Virus record (IMG/VR): IMGVR_UViG_3300020470_000126
Coordinates: 1-31,249 of that record
From: a virus
Direction: 5' to 3' (one strand)
DNA length: 31,249 nucleotides
Part shown: piece by piece, positions 20,675 through 27,865 of the stretch
Position numbering within the stretch: the first letter of the stretch is position 1
Layout of the letters: every line of letters starts with the position of its first letter
Position numbers and translations under genes: made by a program
Notes under the pieces: generated by a model
Database searches by the model: none
What the model was told of the DNA's origin: nothing
What the model saw: only the letters and a program-made list of their open reading frames with translations

Positions 20675-21697
20675 ATGGCAATTAAAAATGCAAAAACTTT
20701 TGCTCAGGTTCAAACTGAGCTTCAAAACTTACCACTTGGTGAACACAAACTAATTGATATAGTTAAAATAATCAAACAATGTGAAACATTTAAAGATAAA
20801 ACACTTGATAGTTTTAAACCTGCTATAATTGATGAATCAGAATCTACTGTAAATTTAGATGAAGTATATGTTGATTTAACTTATCAAAGAAAACTTAAAC
20901 TAAAAAAATTATTACAACACTTACAAAGGTCAGGTGGATTTAGTTTGGAAGAAGCAGGTCATATTGATATTGCAGTTCGTTCAAATAAAAAGAAATTTGT
21001 ATGGGACGGATTTAGAAGGTCAATCATGGCTTTATTATGCGGTATGATAAGACTTGAACATTCATGTTATACACATACTGCACCTACAATAGAACTACAA
21101 AGAATAAAAGAGGCAGAACTTTTTACTGTTAGAAATGCAAAATCTGAAAGAATGGGTGCAGATGAAATATTTTTTGCAAGATATGCGGCTGGTGAAGAAT
21201 ATGCAAAAGATATGAAACATGTTTTAGATAGAGCAAACATTAATATTTGTGGATTAAAACCTGGTGGTAGAAATATGGGTGGATTTGCATTTGTTGAAAA
21301 AGAACTAGGTTATCAAGAGAGAGAACATGGTTCTTTAGTTGATAAAAACATATTAGATGATGATTTTGTCTGGGCATCAGAGCAACTTCAAGATAACTTT
21401 GAAGAAGGTCAATTATCATCATATCTCGTTTGTGCTTTGGCAAATACTAGACAAGTATTAAAAAATGATAATGAATCAGATATTAAAGATGAGCTCTTTA
21501 GTGAGAATTTTAAAGAGTGGGCTTCAAAAGAAGGTAATAAACAAAAAACTTTAATAGAAAAACCTATAAAAAATAGAGTAATAGAAACTATTACATTTAG
21601 AATATTAAGAGAAATCGTAAAACTAAATGGTAGAGCTCAAACTCTTTCAGGTTTATCAAAAGAAGATTTAGAACTATTAGAGGATTTAGAAGACTAA
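20675..21697 (+). CDS. ParB/Srx-like domain protein (phage-conserved)
   Basis: A 340-residue protein with AGGAGA upstream. YVDLTYQRKLKLKKLLQHLQRSGGFSLEEAGHIDIAVRSNKKKFVWDGFRRSIMALLCG (about 69-126) resembles ParB/Sulfiredoxin-like nuclease folds found in phage proteins (Y-Q-R, then a D-G-x-R-R motif, giving the usual GxxR box). The rest is alpha-helical with a charged C-terminus (SGLSKEDLELLEDLED). In phages such proteins may act on DNA or in partition-like roles. Placed between genes 33 and 59, which are usually adjacent in T4. The family call is tentative. Confidence 0.55.
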   Translation: MAIKNAKTFAQVQTELQNLPLGEHKLIDIVKIIKQCETFKDKTLDSFKPAIIDESESTVNLDEVYVDLTYQRKLKLKKLLQHLQRSGGFSLEEAGHIDIAVRSNKKKFVWDGFRRSIMALLCGMIRLEHSCYTHTAPTIELQRIKEAELFTVRNAKSERMGADEIFFARYAAGEEYAKDMKHVLDRANINICGLKPGGRNMGGFAFVEKELGYQEREHGSLVDKNILDDDFVWASEQLQDNFEEGQLSSYLVCALANTRQVLKNDNESDIKDELFSENFKEWASKEGNKQKTLIEKPIKNRVIETITFRILREIVKLNGRAQTLSGLSKEDLELLEDLED

Positions 21698-21705
21698 AAT
21701 AATTA

Positions 21706-22272
21706 ATGCAACCAATAGATGCGTATTTGATGTACTGTGCGATGAAAGCACACTTTGATAAAAGTGATTATGACTTTGTAAAATACAATGGTAAATCCAA
21801 AGTATCAAGAGATTCATTCTATAAAAGGAATGATAGAGTTTTCTTTGTCAAACTAACTCGTAAATATAAAAGTAAACAAGACATACAAGACTATTTACTT
21901 GCTAATTTTTTAATACATCCAAAAGGTTGGGTGGGTAAGTTTGATGAAGATAACTATATACATTGGAAGAAGAAAATACAAAGTTTAAGTTATACATTTA
22001 AATCGGAGATTGAACCTATATTAGATTCAAAACTTATTGCGGTATCTGAAAATACGCATCCTAAATTACTAAAAGAATATCTTGGTAAAAGAGTGTCACT
22101 AGAGAGCATGGTAATACTTAATAGTATATTAGGATTTAGTAAAATGTGGAATGTTAAACTTGAAGAAGATTATACATGGAAAGATGTTTCTAAACTTATG
22201 AATGATTACAAAAGTTTTTTAAAATTCGATGCAACAAAATTTAAATTTGTTTTAAAAGAATTAATGTCATGA
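21706..22272 (+). CDS. 59: gp59-like helicase (gp41) loader
   Basis: A 188-residue protein, close in length to T4 gp59 (217). The pattern MQPIDAYLMYCAMKAHFDKSDYDFVKYNGKSKVSRDSFYKRNDRVFFVKLTRKYK... matches gp59 homologues: the N-terminal HMG-like helices and the DAY...K..HF...YD...Y signature. gp59 loads gp41 helicase onto gp32-coated DNA at forks and recombination intermediates. In T4 it lies just before gene 32; here an accessory block of about 2.5 kb intervenes. Confidence 0.85.
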   Translation: MQPIDAYLMYCAMKAHFDKSDYDFVKYNGKSKVSRDSFYKRNDRVFFVKLTRKYKSKQDIQDYLLANFLIHPKGWVGKFDEDNYIHWKKKIQSLSYTFKSEIEPILDSKLIAVSENTHPKLLKEYLGKRVSLESMVILNSILGFSKMWNVKLEEDYTWKDVSKLMNDYKSFLKFDATKFKFVLKELMS

Positions 22273-22820
22273 GTGAAAAATATATAAATTTATATAAACA
22301 ATATCATAATGAACATATCAATTATGGAAATGGTGGTGGACTAAAATTTTATTTAAATTATGTAGTTGATTTAGTTCGTGATACTAAATCAGAAACTATA
22401 CTTGATTATGGTTGCGGTAAGGCAGAAGGTTATTTAAAATATAATCATCATAAACATTGGGGAATCATGCCAGAGTTATATGACCCTGCAATAGAAGAAT
22501 TTAGTAAATTACCAGAGGGTAATTTTGATGGTATAATATCCTTTGATGTATTAGAACATATACCAGAAGAAGAAATACCACAAGTAATTAAAGAAATATT
22601 TGAAAGAGCAAACAAGTTTGTTTTTTTAGGAATAGATACAAGTCCTGCTGAAGATATATTACCAAATGGAGAAAATGCACATTGTACACAAAAACCAATA
22701 GAGTGGTGGGTTAATATGATTAACACACATGGTAAAAAAGTTTATACTCATGTTATGACAAATGGACAATATGAGGGTTATGAAATATTAAATGATGAAT
22801 TGTATTTTGAAATGTTATGA
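22269..22820 (+). CDS. Class I SAM-dependent methyltransferase
   Basis: A 183-residue protein starting in an ATGA overlap with gene 59. Motif I is ETILDYGCGKAEG (about 43-55), the SAM-binding Gly loop; FDGIISFDVLEHIPEEEI (about 83-101) is the motif IV region common to the Methyltransf_11/23 families. The target may be a small molecule, lipid or glycan; the residues give no decision. First gene of the accessory insert. Confidence 0.72.
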   Translation: MSEKYINLYKQYHNEHINYGNGGGLKFYLNYVVDLVRDTKSETILDYGCGKAEGYLKYNHHKHWGIMPELYDPAIEEFSKLPEGNFDGIISFDVLEHIPEEEIPQVIKEIFERANKFVFLGIDTSPAEDILPNGENAHCTQKPIEWWVNMINTHGKKVYTHVMTNGQYEGYEILNDELYFEML

Positions 22821-23101
22821 ACAGACCAGACGGAATAGATTGGTATATAAAATGGTTTGCAAGTATAGTTTTAATTATAGGTGCTGCCACTACGGCTATG
22901 GATATGTATCCATATAATATGTACTTTCAATTTACAGGTATTACAGGTTGGTTAGTAGTGGGTTGGATATGGAAAGACTGGTCATTGATAATTGTTAATA
23001 TAGTGGGTTCATTAATACTACTTGCTGGTATTATACACTATCATTTTTATACAGATTGGTTTTTAAGAATTTATGAATATCATTTGGAGGCTTTATTATG
23101 A
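22817..23101 (+). CDS. Small polytopic membrane protein, 94 aa
   Basis: Starts in an ATGA overlap with the methyltransferase gene. About two or three hydrophobic segments: KWFASIVLIIGAATTAMDM, FTGITGWLVVGWIWKD and WSLIIVNIVGSLILLAGIIHY. Rich in W and Y at the membrane interface. Its last codons are part of the 46-bp repeat at 23076, and the stop overlaps the start of the truncated small frame there. No enzymatic motif. Confidence 0.62.
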   Translation: MNRPDGIDWYIKWFASIVLIIGAATTAMDMYPYNMYFQFTGITGWLVVGWIWKDWSLIIVNIVGSLILLAGIIHYHFYTDWFLRIYEYHLEALL

Positions 23102-23121
23102 TATGGGAAACACAATATAAA
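23076..23121 (+). repeat. 46-bp direct repeat, copy 1
   Basis: Identical over 46 bp to 23798-23843 (begins AATATCATTTGGAGG). It contains the 3' end of the membrane-protein gene, a GGAGG ribosome site and the start of a small frame. Confidence 0.9.
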
Positions 23122-23142
23122 GAATTTGAAGTTATAGATTAA
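23098..23142 (+). pseudogene. Truncated 14-aa copy of the small gene at 23820
   Basis: The frame starts MIWETQYK, the same as the intact copy at 23820, and then diverges to EFEVID and a stop that overlaps the ATG of the oxygenase gene (TAATG). It may now act only as a translational lead-in for that gene. Confidence 0.6.
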
Positions 23143-23798
23143 TGAATGATAAACTTATAAAATTAATTTCTGAAAAACCCCTAACACCTTTTGCTTCTCC
23201 TGCACAAGAGATTTATATTTTTGAAAGTGATATTAGAAATGACATTGATATTGAAGAAGTAACAAAAATAATTTTAAGTAATGAAAGAAATATTATTGAA
23301 AAACATCCAGCCTTTGATGATGGCAATACAGGTTTAGGTAATGAAAGTTTAACTTCAAGGTATCCTTATTTTAACCTTTTTCAATGGGAAAATTTAAATA
23401 TAAAAGAGGTTGTTAGAAAAACACATGATAAATTTATAAACGCATTGGGATATGACAATTTAGATTTATATGGACAATGCTGGGCAAATGTTTTAAGAGC
23501 TGGTCAAGAAATAAAAAAACATTCTCATTATAATCAACCATTATCATATCTAGGTGGCCATATTTGTATTCAAACAAATGATACACAAACTCATTATGTG
23601 AATCCATATACTAAAAAAGTATATTCATCTTTAAATGAAATAGGTAAGATAACATTGTTTCCTAATTGGATAGAACATTATACAGATATTCAATTAATGT
23701 CTAGAGAAAGAATTACTATAGCTTTTGATTTATTTAATGAAGAATTTTATAACACAAGAGTTGTTGATGAAATGAAATCACATTGGGAGAAATTATAA
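23142..23798 (+). CDS. Putative 2OG-Fe(II) oxygenase (PF13759-type)
   Basis: A 218-residue protein. KKHSHYNQPLSYLGGHICIQ (H127, H129) and LFPNWIEHYTDIQLMSRERITIAFDL (H179, then R190) match the double-stranded beta-helix of the 2OG-FeII_Oxy_5 family, in which an HxH pair replaces the usual HxD. It is bracketed by a 46-bp direct repeat, so it appears to be a late insertion into this locus. The substrate is unknown. It is the second oxygenase of this superfamily in the window. Confidence 0.72.
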   Translation: MNDKLIKLISEKPLTPFASPAQEIYIFESDIRNDIDIEEVTKIILSNERNIIEKHPAFDDGNTGLGNESLTSRYPYFNLFQWENLNIKEVVRKTHDKFINALGYDNLDLYGQCWANVLRAGQEIKKHSHYNQPLSYLGGHICIQTNDTQTHYVNPYTKKVYSSLNEIGKITLFPNWIEHYTDIQLMSRERITIAFDLFNEEFYNTRVVDEMKSHWEKL

Positions 23799-23801
23799 AT
23801 A
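23794..23801 (+). promoter_or_regulatory. T4-type late promoter TATAAATA at repeat junction
   Basis: Exact box formed by the oxygenase stop region and the first bases of repeat copy 2. Predicted start near 23807, upstream of the 51-aa gene at 23820. Confidence 0.55.
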
Positions 23802-23843
23802 TCATTTGGAGGCTTTATTATGATATGGGAAACACAATATAAA
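23798..23843 (+). repeat. 46-bp direct repeat, copy 2
   Basis: Second copy of the sequence at 23076-23121, 722 bp downstream. It supplies the GGAGG site and first 8 codons of the intact 51-aa gene. Confidence 0.9.
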
Positions 23844-23975
23844 AAATATACATTAAAATTAGATGGTAAAGATACTTTTGTCTACGCTTCTAGAAATTTA
23901 ACTTTAAAAGAAGCAAAAGAAGATATAAAAAATAGATTTACACCAAGTAAAGTAACAAACATTAAAGAATCATGA
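23820..23975 (+). CDS. Small protein, 51 aa (intact copy)
   Basis: MIWETQYKKYTLKLDGKDT... a 51-residue protein with a short beta-type N-terminus and a helix (LTLKEAKEDIKNRF). It looks like the kind of small alpha/beta protein often seen in T4-like phages. GGAGG lies 9 bases before the ATG. It overlaps the next gene in an ATGA junction. Function unknown. Confidence 0.62.
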   Translation: MIWETQYKKYTLKLDGKDTFVYASRNLTLKEAKEDIKNRFTPSKVTNIKES

Positions 23976-24769
23976 AAAGTTTAATTTATGGAAATGGTGA
24001 ATCTAGACAAGTTTGGGATATAACTAAATCTTACAAAGGTTTTAAAACATGGGGTTGTAATGCAATTTACAGAGATGCCGTTGTAGATAATCTTATTGCA
24101 ATAGATTATGGTATACAACAAGAGATATACGAATCTGGTTATGCAGAAACAAATCAATGTTACTTTGCAGATTGGGCTATATTAGAAAATTTTGACCCAG
24201 AATTTTTAAAGATAAATTATGCACCAAAACATATACACGAAACTGAAAGAAAAGATAGAACAAAATGTGTAGTTCAAGGAAAAGAGTTAGCAACTGCAGA
24301 AAAAAACTATCATGAAATGATAAATCAGTTTCCTCATCTAGACAAAGAAGACTGTAAGAATAAATGTTATACAAATGTAGGTTTATATATCACATGGTTA
24401 AATGAGCGAGATAGTGTTGATTATATAGAGTATCCTAGAGAATGGTGTGCAGGTGCAACTGCCATACATCTATCATGTCAAGAAGCTTCTTTACTTCAAG
24501 AAGGTTCTGATGAAGTATATATGTTAGGATTTGACCTGAGTGAATATGATGAACCTATTAATAATATTTACAAAGGAACAAAGAATTATCTACCAGAAAC
24601 ATCAAAAGGATTTAATACTGATAATTGGACTACACAATTAATACAGACATTTAAAGACTTCCCAGAAACACAATTTTATTGGGTTGTAAATGAAGATGCT
24701 AGTCCTTTAGTTTGTAATAATGTACAAAGTATTACCTATAAAGACCTTGACAAAAGATGTCAAGTATAG
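23972..24769 (+). CDS. Phage protein of unknown function (glycosyltransferase/MptE-like N-terminus)
   Basis: A 265-residue protein starting MKSLIYGNGESRQVWDI. The GNGESR loop, the phrase KTWGCNAIYRD and the strand VDNLIAIDYGIQQEIYESGY resemble a nucleotide-binding fold of the sialyltransferase-42/MptE (DUF115) kind, in which a Gly loop is followed by N-A and a D-motif. Later comes VYMLGFDLSEYDE. The match is loose. It ends with a hairpin in its last codons. Confidence 0.5.
   Translation: MKSLIYGNGESRQVWDITKSYKGFKTWGCNAIYRDAVVDNLIAIDYGIQQEIYESGYAETNQCYFADWAILENFDPEFLKINYAPKHIHETERKDRTKCVVQGKELATAEKNYHEMINQFPHLDKEDCKNKCYTNVGLYITWLNERDSVDYIEYPREWCAGATAIHLSCQEASLLQEGSDEVYMLGFDLSEYDEPINNIYKGTKNYLPETSKGFNTDNWTTQLIQTFKDFPETQFYWVVNEDASPLVCNNVQSITYKDLDKRCQV
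24746..24764 (+). repeat. 7-bp hairpin at end of coding region
   Basis: CTTGACA/TGTCAAG with loop AAAGA, inside the last codons of the upstream gene. No T-run follows, so it is more likely a processing or stability element than a terminator. The TTGACA is not followed by a good -10. Confidence 0.4.
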
Positions 24770-24782
24770 TAAAGTAGCAAGA

Positions 24783-24817
24783 ATAACTATTATAAATAGT
24801 TATGTATCGAAAGATAC
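24783..24817 (+). promoter_or_regulatory. Late promoter inside a palindrome, with 5' GAAA hairpin for gene 32
   Basis: TATAAATA at 24791-24798 lies in the right half of a 9-bp inverted repeat (24783-24791/24795-24803). The predicted transcript start, 24804, is the first base of GTATC-GAAA-GATAC (24804-24817), a perfect tetraloop hairpin. Gene 32 mRNA would thus begin with a 5' hairpin and have a leader of about 57 bases. A role in mRNA stability or gp32 autoregulation is inferred. Confidence 0.65.
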
Positions 24818-24860
24818 ACAAATAAACATACGATAATATAATAACATACGGAGAAAAATT

Positions 24861-25745
24861 ATGTCATTAGATAGTCTAAAAAGCAGTGGGTCACTTAATA
24901 AGTTGTTAGATGCAGCAAAAGGTGAATCTGCTCCCCAAGAGAAAAAATCATATGTAGATGAAAGGTTGTGGAAACCAGAGCTAGATAAGTCTGGCAATGG
25001 ATATGCAGTCATTCGTTTTTTACCTGCATGTGAAGGTGAAGACCTACCATGGGCAAAAGTATGGAATCATGCTTTTCAAGGCCCAACAGGTCAATGGTAT
25101 ATTGAGAACTCTCTTACAACACTCAATCAAAAAGACCCTGTGTCTGAACATAACACTAGATTATGGAATACAGGTTTAGAATCTGATAAAGAGATTGCTC
25201 GTAAACAGAAAAGAAAATTACAATACTTCTCAAACATTTATGTAGTAAGTGATACAAAACACCCAGAGAACGAAGGTAAAGTATTCTTGTTCCGTTTCGG
25301 TAAGAAAATCTTTGATAAGATAACTGCAGCAATGTCACCAGAGTTTGAAGATGAAAAGGCAATCAACCCATTTGATTTTTGGGAAGGTGCAAACTTCAAA
25401 TTAAAAATTAGAAAAGTAGATGGTTTTTGGAACTATGATAAATCAGAGTTTGAAGACACATCAAAACTTTTTGAAAGTGATGATGATGCAAATAAAGTTT
25501 GGAAATCACAATACTCTCTTGCAGAGTTTACTGCGGCTTCAAACTTCAAATCTTATGATGAGTTAAAGACCAGACTAGATGCAGTGCTTTCTGGTACTGT
25601 AAAAGTTGGTAATGTTGCTGATGATTTAGATGATGCACCTGTTGCAAAACCTAAAGTCGATACAAAACCTGTAACTACAAAAGTGGAAACACCTGTAGTT
25701 GAGGAAGATGATACATTAGCATATTTTGAAAAACTAGCTGAGTAA
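24861..25745 (+). CDS. 32: gp32-like single-stranded DNA-binding protein
   Basis: A 294-residue homologue of T4 gp32 (301). N-terminal LAST-like basic region, core SNIYVVSDTKHPENEGKVFLFRFGKKIFDKI (about 124-153), and acidic C-terminal tail (VVEEDDTLAYFEKLAE) for protein contacts. T4 gp32 binds zinc through H64, C77, C87 and C90. Here the His is kept (H70) but the cysteines are S84, D92 and S95 (IENS...DPVSE), so the zinc site is gone. Ribosome site GGAGAAA 5 bases upstream. Followed by a strong terminator. Confidence 0.92.
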   Translation: MSLDSLKSSGSLNKLLDAAKGESAPQEKKSYVDERLWKPELDKSGNGYAVIRFLPACEGEDLPWAKVWNHAFQGPTGQWYIENSLTTLNQKDPVSEHNTRLWNTGLESDKEIARKQKRKLQYFSNIYVVSDTKHPENEGKVFLFRFGKKIFDKITAAMSPEFEDEKAINPFDFWEGANFKLKIRKVDGFWNYDKSEFEDTSKLFESDDDANKVWKSQYSLAEFTAASNFKSYDELKTRLDAVLSGTVKVGNVADDLDDAPVAKPKVDTKPVTTKVETPVVEEDDTLAYFEKLAE

Positions 25746-25752
25746 TCATGTG

Positions 25753-25804
25753 GTGCCCCTATTGCCGAAGGCAGTTTAACTGCAATTCTTTAGGGGCACT
25801 TTTT
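25753..25804 (+). terminator. Terminator after gene 32 with branched interior
   Basis: Outer stem GTGCCCCTA (25753-25761)/TAGGGGCAC (25791-25799), then TTTTT. The interior holds two competing hairpins (TGCC-GAA-GGCA and GCAGT-TTA-ACTGC, sharing GCA), so it may fold as a branched element. Confidence 0.82.
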
Positions 25805-25827
25805 CTTGTATAATTCTATACAATCCT

Positions 25828-25835
25828 TATAAATA
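25828..25835 (+). promoter_or_regulatory. T4-type late promoter TATAAATA, start on the ATG
   Basis: CTTATAAATACATATATG is identical to the sequence before csgF. The predicted start coincides with the ATG at 25841, again a leaderless message. Confidence 0.75.
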
Positions 25836-25840
25836 CATAT

Positions 25841-26398
25841 ATGGCAAGAAGTAAATATATCCAAAGTGTCTTAAAGGCAGCAGGTGGTAGACCTAAATCA
25901 ACACAATGGTTTCGTGATAAAATAAAAGAATTTGGAACACCAAAGTCTGCTGATTTGATTCGTGATGGTAAAAGAACCACAACACCCACTTTTGGTATAC
26001 TAAATATGTTTGTATATGACCCTAAACTAAAAGAGAAATTACCATATTATGATACATTTCCTTTAGTATTACCCATTGAAGAATATAAAAATGGATTTTT
26101 AGGAATCAATTTACACTATCTATCTATGCCTATGAGAATTAGATTATTAGATAGACTAATGGATTATAGTAATAATGATAAGTTTGATAAAACTACTGAA
26201 TTAAGAACTAATTATAGTAATCTAAAAAAAGTAGATTTAATTAAACCTTGTCTAAAAAGATACTTGGCAAGTAATGTGAAAACAAATTTTAGAAAAGTAG
26301 AAGCAGATGAATTTATTGTTGCAACACTATTACCTGTACAGAGATTTAAGAAACAATCTGACAGTCATGTGTTTGCTAAATCAAGAGGAATGATATAA
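25841..26398 (+). CDS. 2: gp2-like DNA end protector (probable)
   Basis: A 185-residue protein. FVYDPKLKEKLPYYDTFPLVLPIEEYKNGFLGINLHYLSMPMRIRLLDRLMDY resembles the conserved core of gp2-type head proteins in cyanophages, which protect DNA ends in the capsid. The late promoter gives a leaderless start. No ribosome site precedes the ATG. It opens the tail/structure block. The other candidate is a baseplate wedge protein (gp53), whose fold does not fit as well. Confidence 0.55.
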   Translation: MARSKYIQSVLKAAGGRPKSTQWFRDKIKEFGTPKSADLIRDGKRTTTPTFGILNMFVYDPKLKEKLPYYDTFPLVLPIEEYKNGFLGINLHYLSMPMRIRLLDRLMDYSNNDKFDKTTELRTNYSNLKKVDLIKPCLKRYLASNVKTNFRKVEADEFIVATLLPVQRFKKQSDSHVFAKSRGMI

Positions 26399-27120
26399 TG
26401 GCACTTAAACCACTAAAGGGTTTTGCACAAGGAGTATTAAATGAATTCTTGGGTCTTATTCATCAAGAAGATTCTTATGCTAGAGTATCTCGTTACGAAG
26501 TGGTAATACAACCACCAAGAAGTGTGACTAGACCTGAAGGTATGAATGCAGGGTCATCTCTAACTTTAGGTGAGTTGGCTAAAAATGGAACGAATAGAGA
26601 TGTATCTTTAAAGTGTACTAGTATTAATCTACCAGGCAGAACAATGACACAAGCAGAAGATAATACTTTACAAGGGCCGTCAAGAAATATCGTAAGTGGT
26701 GCTTCTACTTATGCTGACATTACTGCACAATTTAGTATGTTAAATATAAATGGTCAAGACAGAAGATTTTTTGAAGAATGGCAGAATCAAGCAATAAGCC
26801 CAGGTGATTTTAGTGCAAAATATTATGATGATTATGTGGGTGAAGTAAACATTTATTTACTCAATGAAAAAAATTTAAGAATGTATGGTATAAAACTTAT
26901 TGAAGCATTTCCTAAAGTGATAGGAGATTTTGCTTTAAATGGAGAAACTAAAAATCAATTGGCAACAATGGATGTTACTTTCTCTTATAGATATTGGGAT
27001 ATACTTGAAGGTCAAAGTGATTTACCTAAGAGAATAATACAAGGTGCATTTGATTTGTTGGCTAACTCTGTAGAAAACAAACTACTTAGAAAGTTACCAA
27101 AAGTTAAAACAAGACTATAG
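26398..27120 (+). CDS. Tail tube/baseplate tube-initiator-like protein (gp19/gp54 superfamily)
   Basis: A 240-residue structural protein in a TAATG overlap with the previous gene. Pattern: YARVSRYEVVIQPPRS, VSLKCTSINLPGRTM, GASTYADITAQFSMLNINGQDRRFFEEWQNQAISP, VGEVNIYLLNEKNLRMYGIKLIEAFPKVIGDFALNGETKNQLATMDVTFSYRYWDIL. That strand order fits the tail-tube fold of gp19, gp48 and gp54, which builds the tube or its cap on the hub. Which member it is cannot be decided by eye. Confidence 0.62.
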   Translation: MALKPLKGFAQGVLNEFLGLIHQEDSYARVSRYEVVIQPPRSVTRPEGMNAGSSLTLGELAKNGTNRDVSLKCTSINLPGRTMTQAEDNTLQGPSRNIVSGASTYADITAQFSMLNINGQDRRFFEEWQNQAISPGDFSAKYYDDYVGEVNIYLLNEKNLRMYGIKLIEAFPKVIGDFALNGETKNQLATMDVTFSYRYWDILEGQSDLPKRIIQGAFDLLANSVENKLLRKLPKVKTRL

Positions 27121-27145
27121 ATAATAAACTAGAGGATGAATAATT

Positions 27146-27847
27146 ATGGCATTACCAAAATTAGAAGCGCCTGTTCACAGTTTGACATTACCGTCATCAG
27201 GTGAACAGATAAAATTTAGACCGTTCTTAGTAAAAGAACAAAAATTATTGATTTTAGCTGAAGAAAGTAAAAATCAAGATGATTTATATAATGCATTAAA
27301 AGACATTATAGATGGTTGTACATTTAATAAATTATCAGTTAATGCATTACCAATGTTTGATGTTGAATATTTGTTTTTAAAGATAAGAGCAAAATCTGTT
27401 GGGTCAAAAATTAATGTAAATGTAGTTTGCCCAGATGATAAAAAAACACAAGTAATGACAGAAATAGATTTAGATGATATTGATGTACAGATAGATGAAG
27501 AACATACAAATGTTATACAAGTTAATGATGATATTAAGTTAGTTATGCAATATCCTATAATGGATGATGTTAAAACATTGAAAAATACATCTACTATGGA
27601 AATGTTTAAAATTATTAATAAATGTGTAAAAGAACTTCATCATGGAGAAAATATTTACAATGGGCCAGACATGCCTGAAAAAGAATTAGATGAATTTTTT
27701 GAAAGTATGAGCCCCGACCAATTTATGAAAGTTAATGATTTTTTTGACACAATGCCAAGATTAAGACATTATGTAAGTGTGACAAATCCTAATACTAAGG
27801 TAGAAAGTAAAGTTTTAATGGAGGGTCTAGAGCATTTTTTAGTGTAG
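27146..27847 (+). CDS. 26: gp26-like baseplate hub/tail assembly protein (0-frame product)
   Basis: A 233-residue protein beginning MALPKLEAPVHSLTLPSSGEQIKFRPFLVKEQKLLILAEE, the pattern of cyanophage-type gp26. The CxxD element (VVCPDDKK) and the DEFFESMSPDQFMKVNDFFDTMPRLRHYV segment are characteristic. In T4, gp26 acts in baseplate hub assembly near the tape measure. The last codons carry a slippery heptamer; a minority of ribosomes should shift into the -1 frame and read on for 67 codons (see the separate entry). Confidence 0.85.
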   Translation: MALPKLEAPVHSLTLPSSGEQIKFRPFLVKEQKLLILAEESKNQDDLYNALKDIIDGCTFNKLSVNALPMFDVEYLFLKIRAKSVGSKINVNVVCPDDKKTQVMTEIDLDDIDVQIDEEHTNVIQVNDDIKLVMQYPIMDDVKTLKNTSTMEMFKIINKCVKELHHGENIYNGPDMPEKELDEFFESMSPDQFMKVNDFFDTMPRLRHYVSVTNPNTKVESKVLMEGLEHFLV

Positions 27848-27865
27848 GGCTCTCTCATGAGAGCC
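27835..27865 (+). promoter_or_regulatory. Programmed -1 frameshift signal: slippery TTTTTTA plus hairpin
   Basis: In the 0 frame the codons are TTT TTA preceded by T: heptamer T TTT TTA at 27835-27841. A 6-base spacer (GTGTAG, with the 0-frame stop) leads to the stem GGCTCTC/GAGAGCC (27848-27854/27859-27865, loop TCAT). This is the textbook layout of a -1 ribosomal frameshift. Confidence 0.82.

Noticed and set aside
24747-24775. TTGACA at 24747 as a promoter for gene 32
   Set aside because: The only candidate -10 (TAAAGT) is weak and the hexamer is one arm of a perfect hairpin; the late promoter at 24791 is far better.
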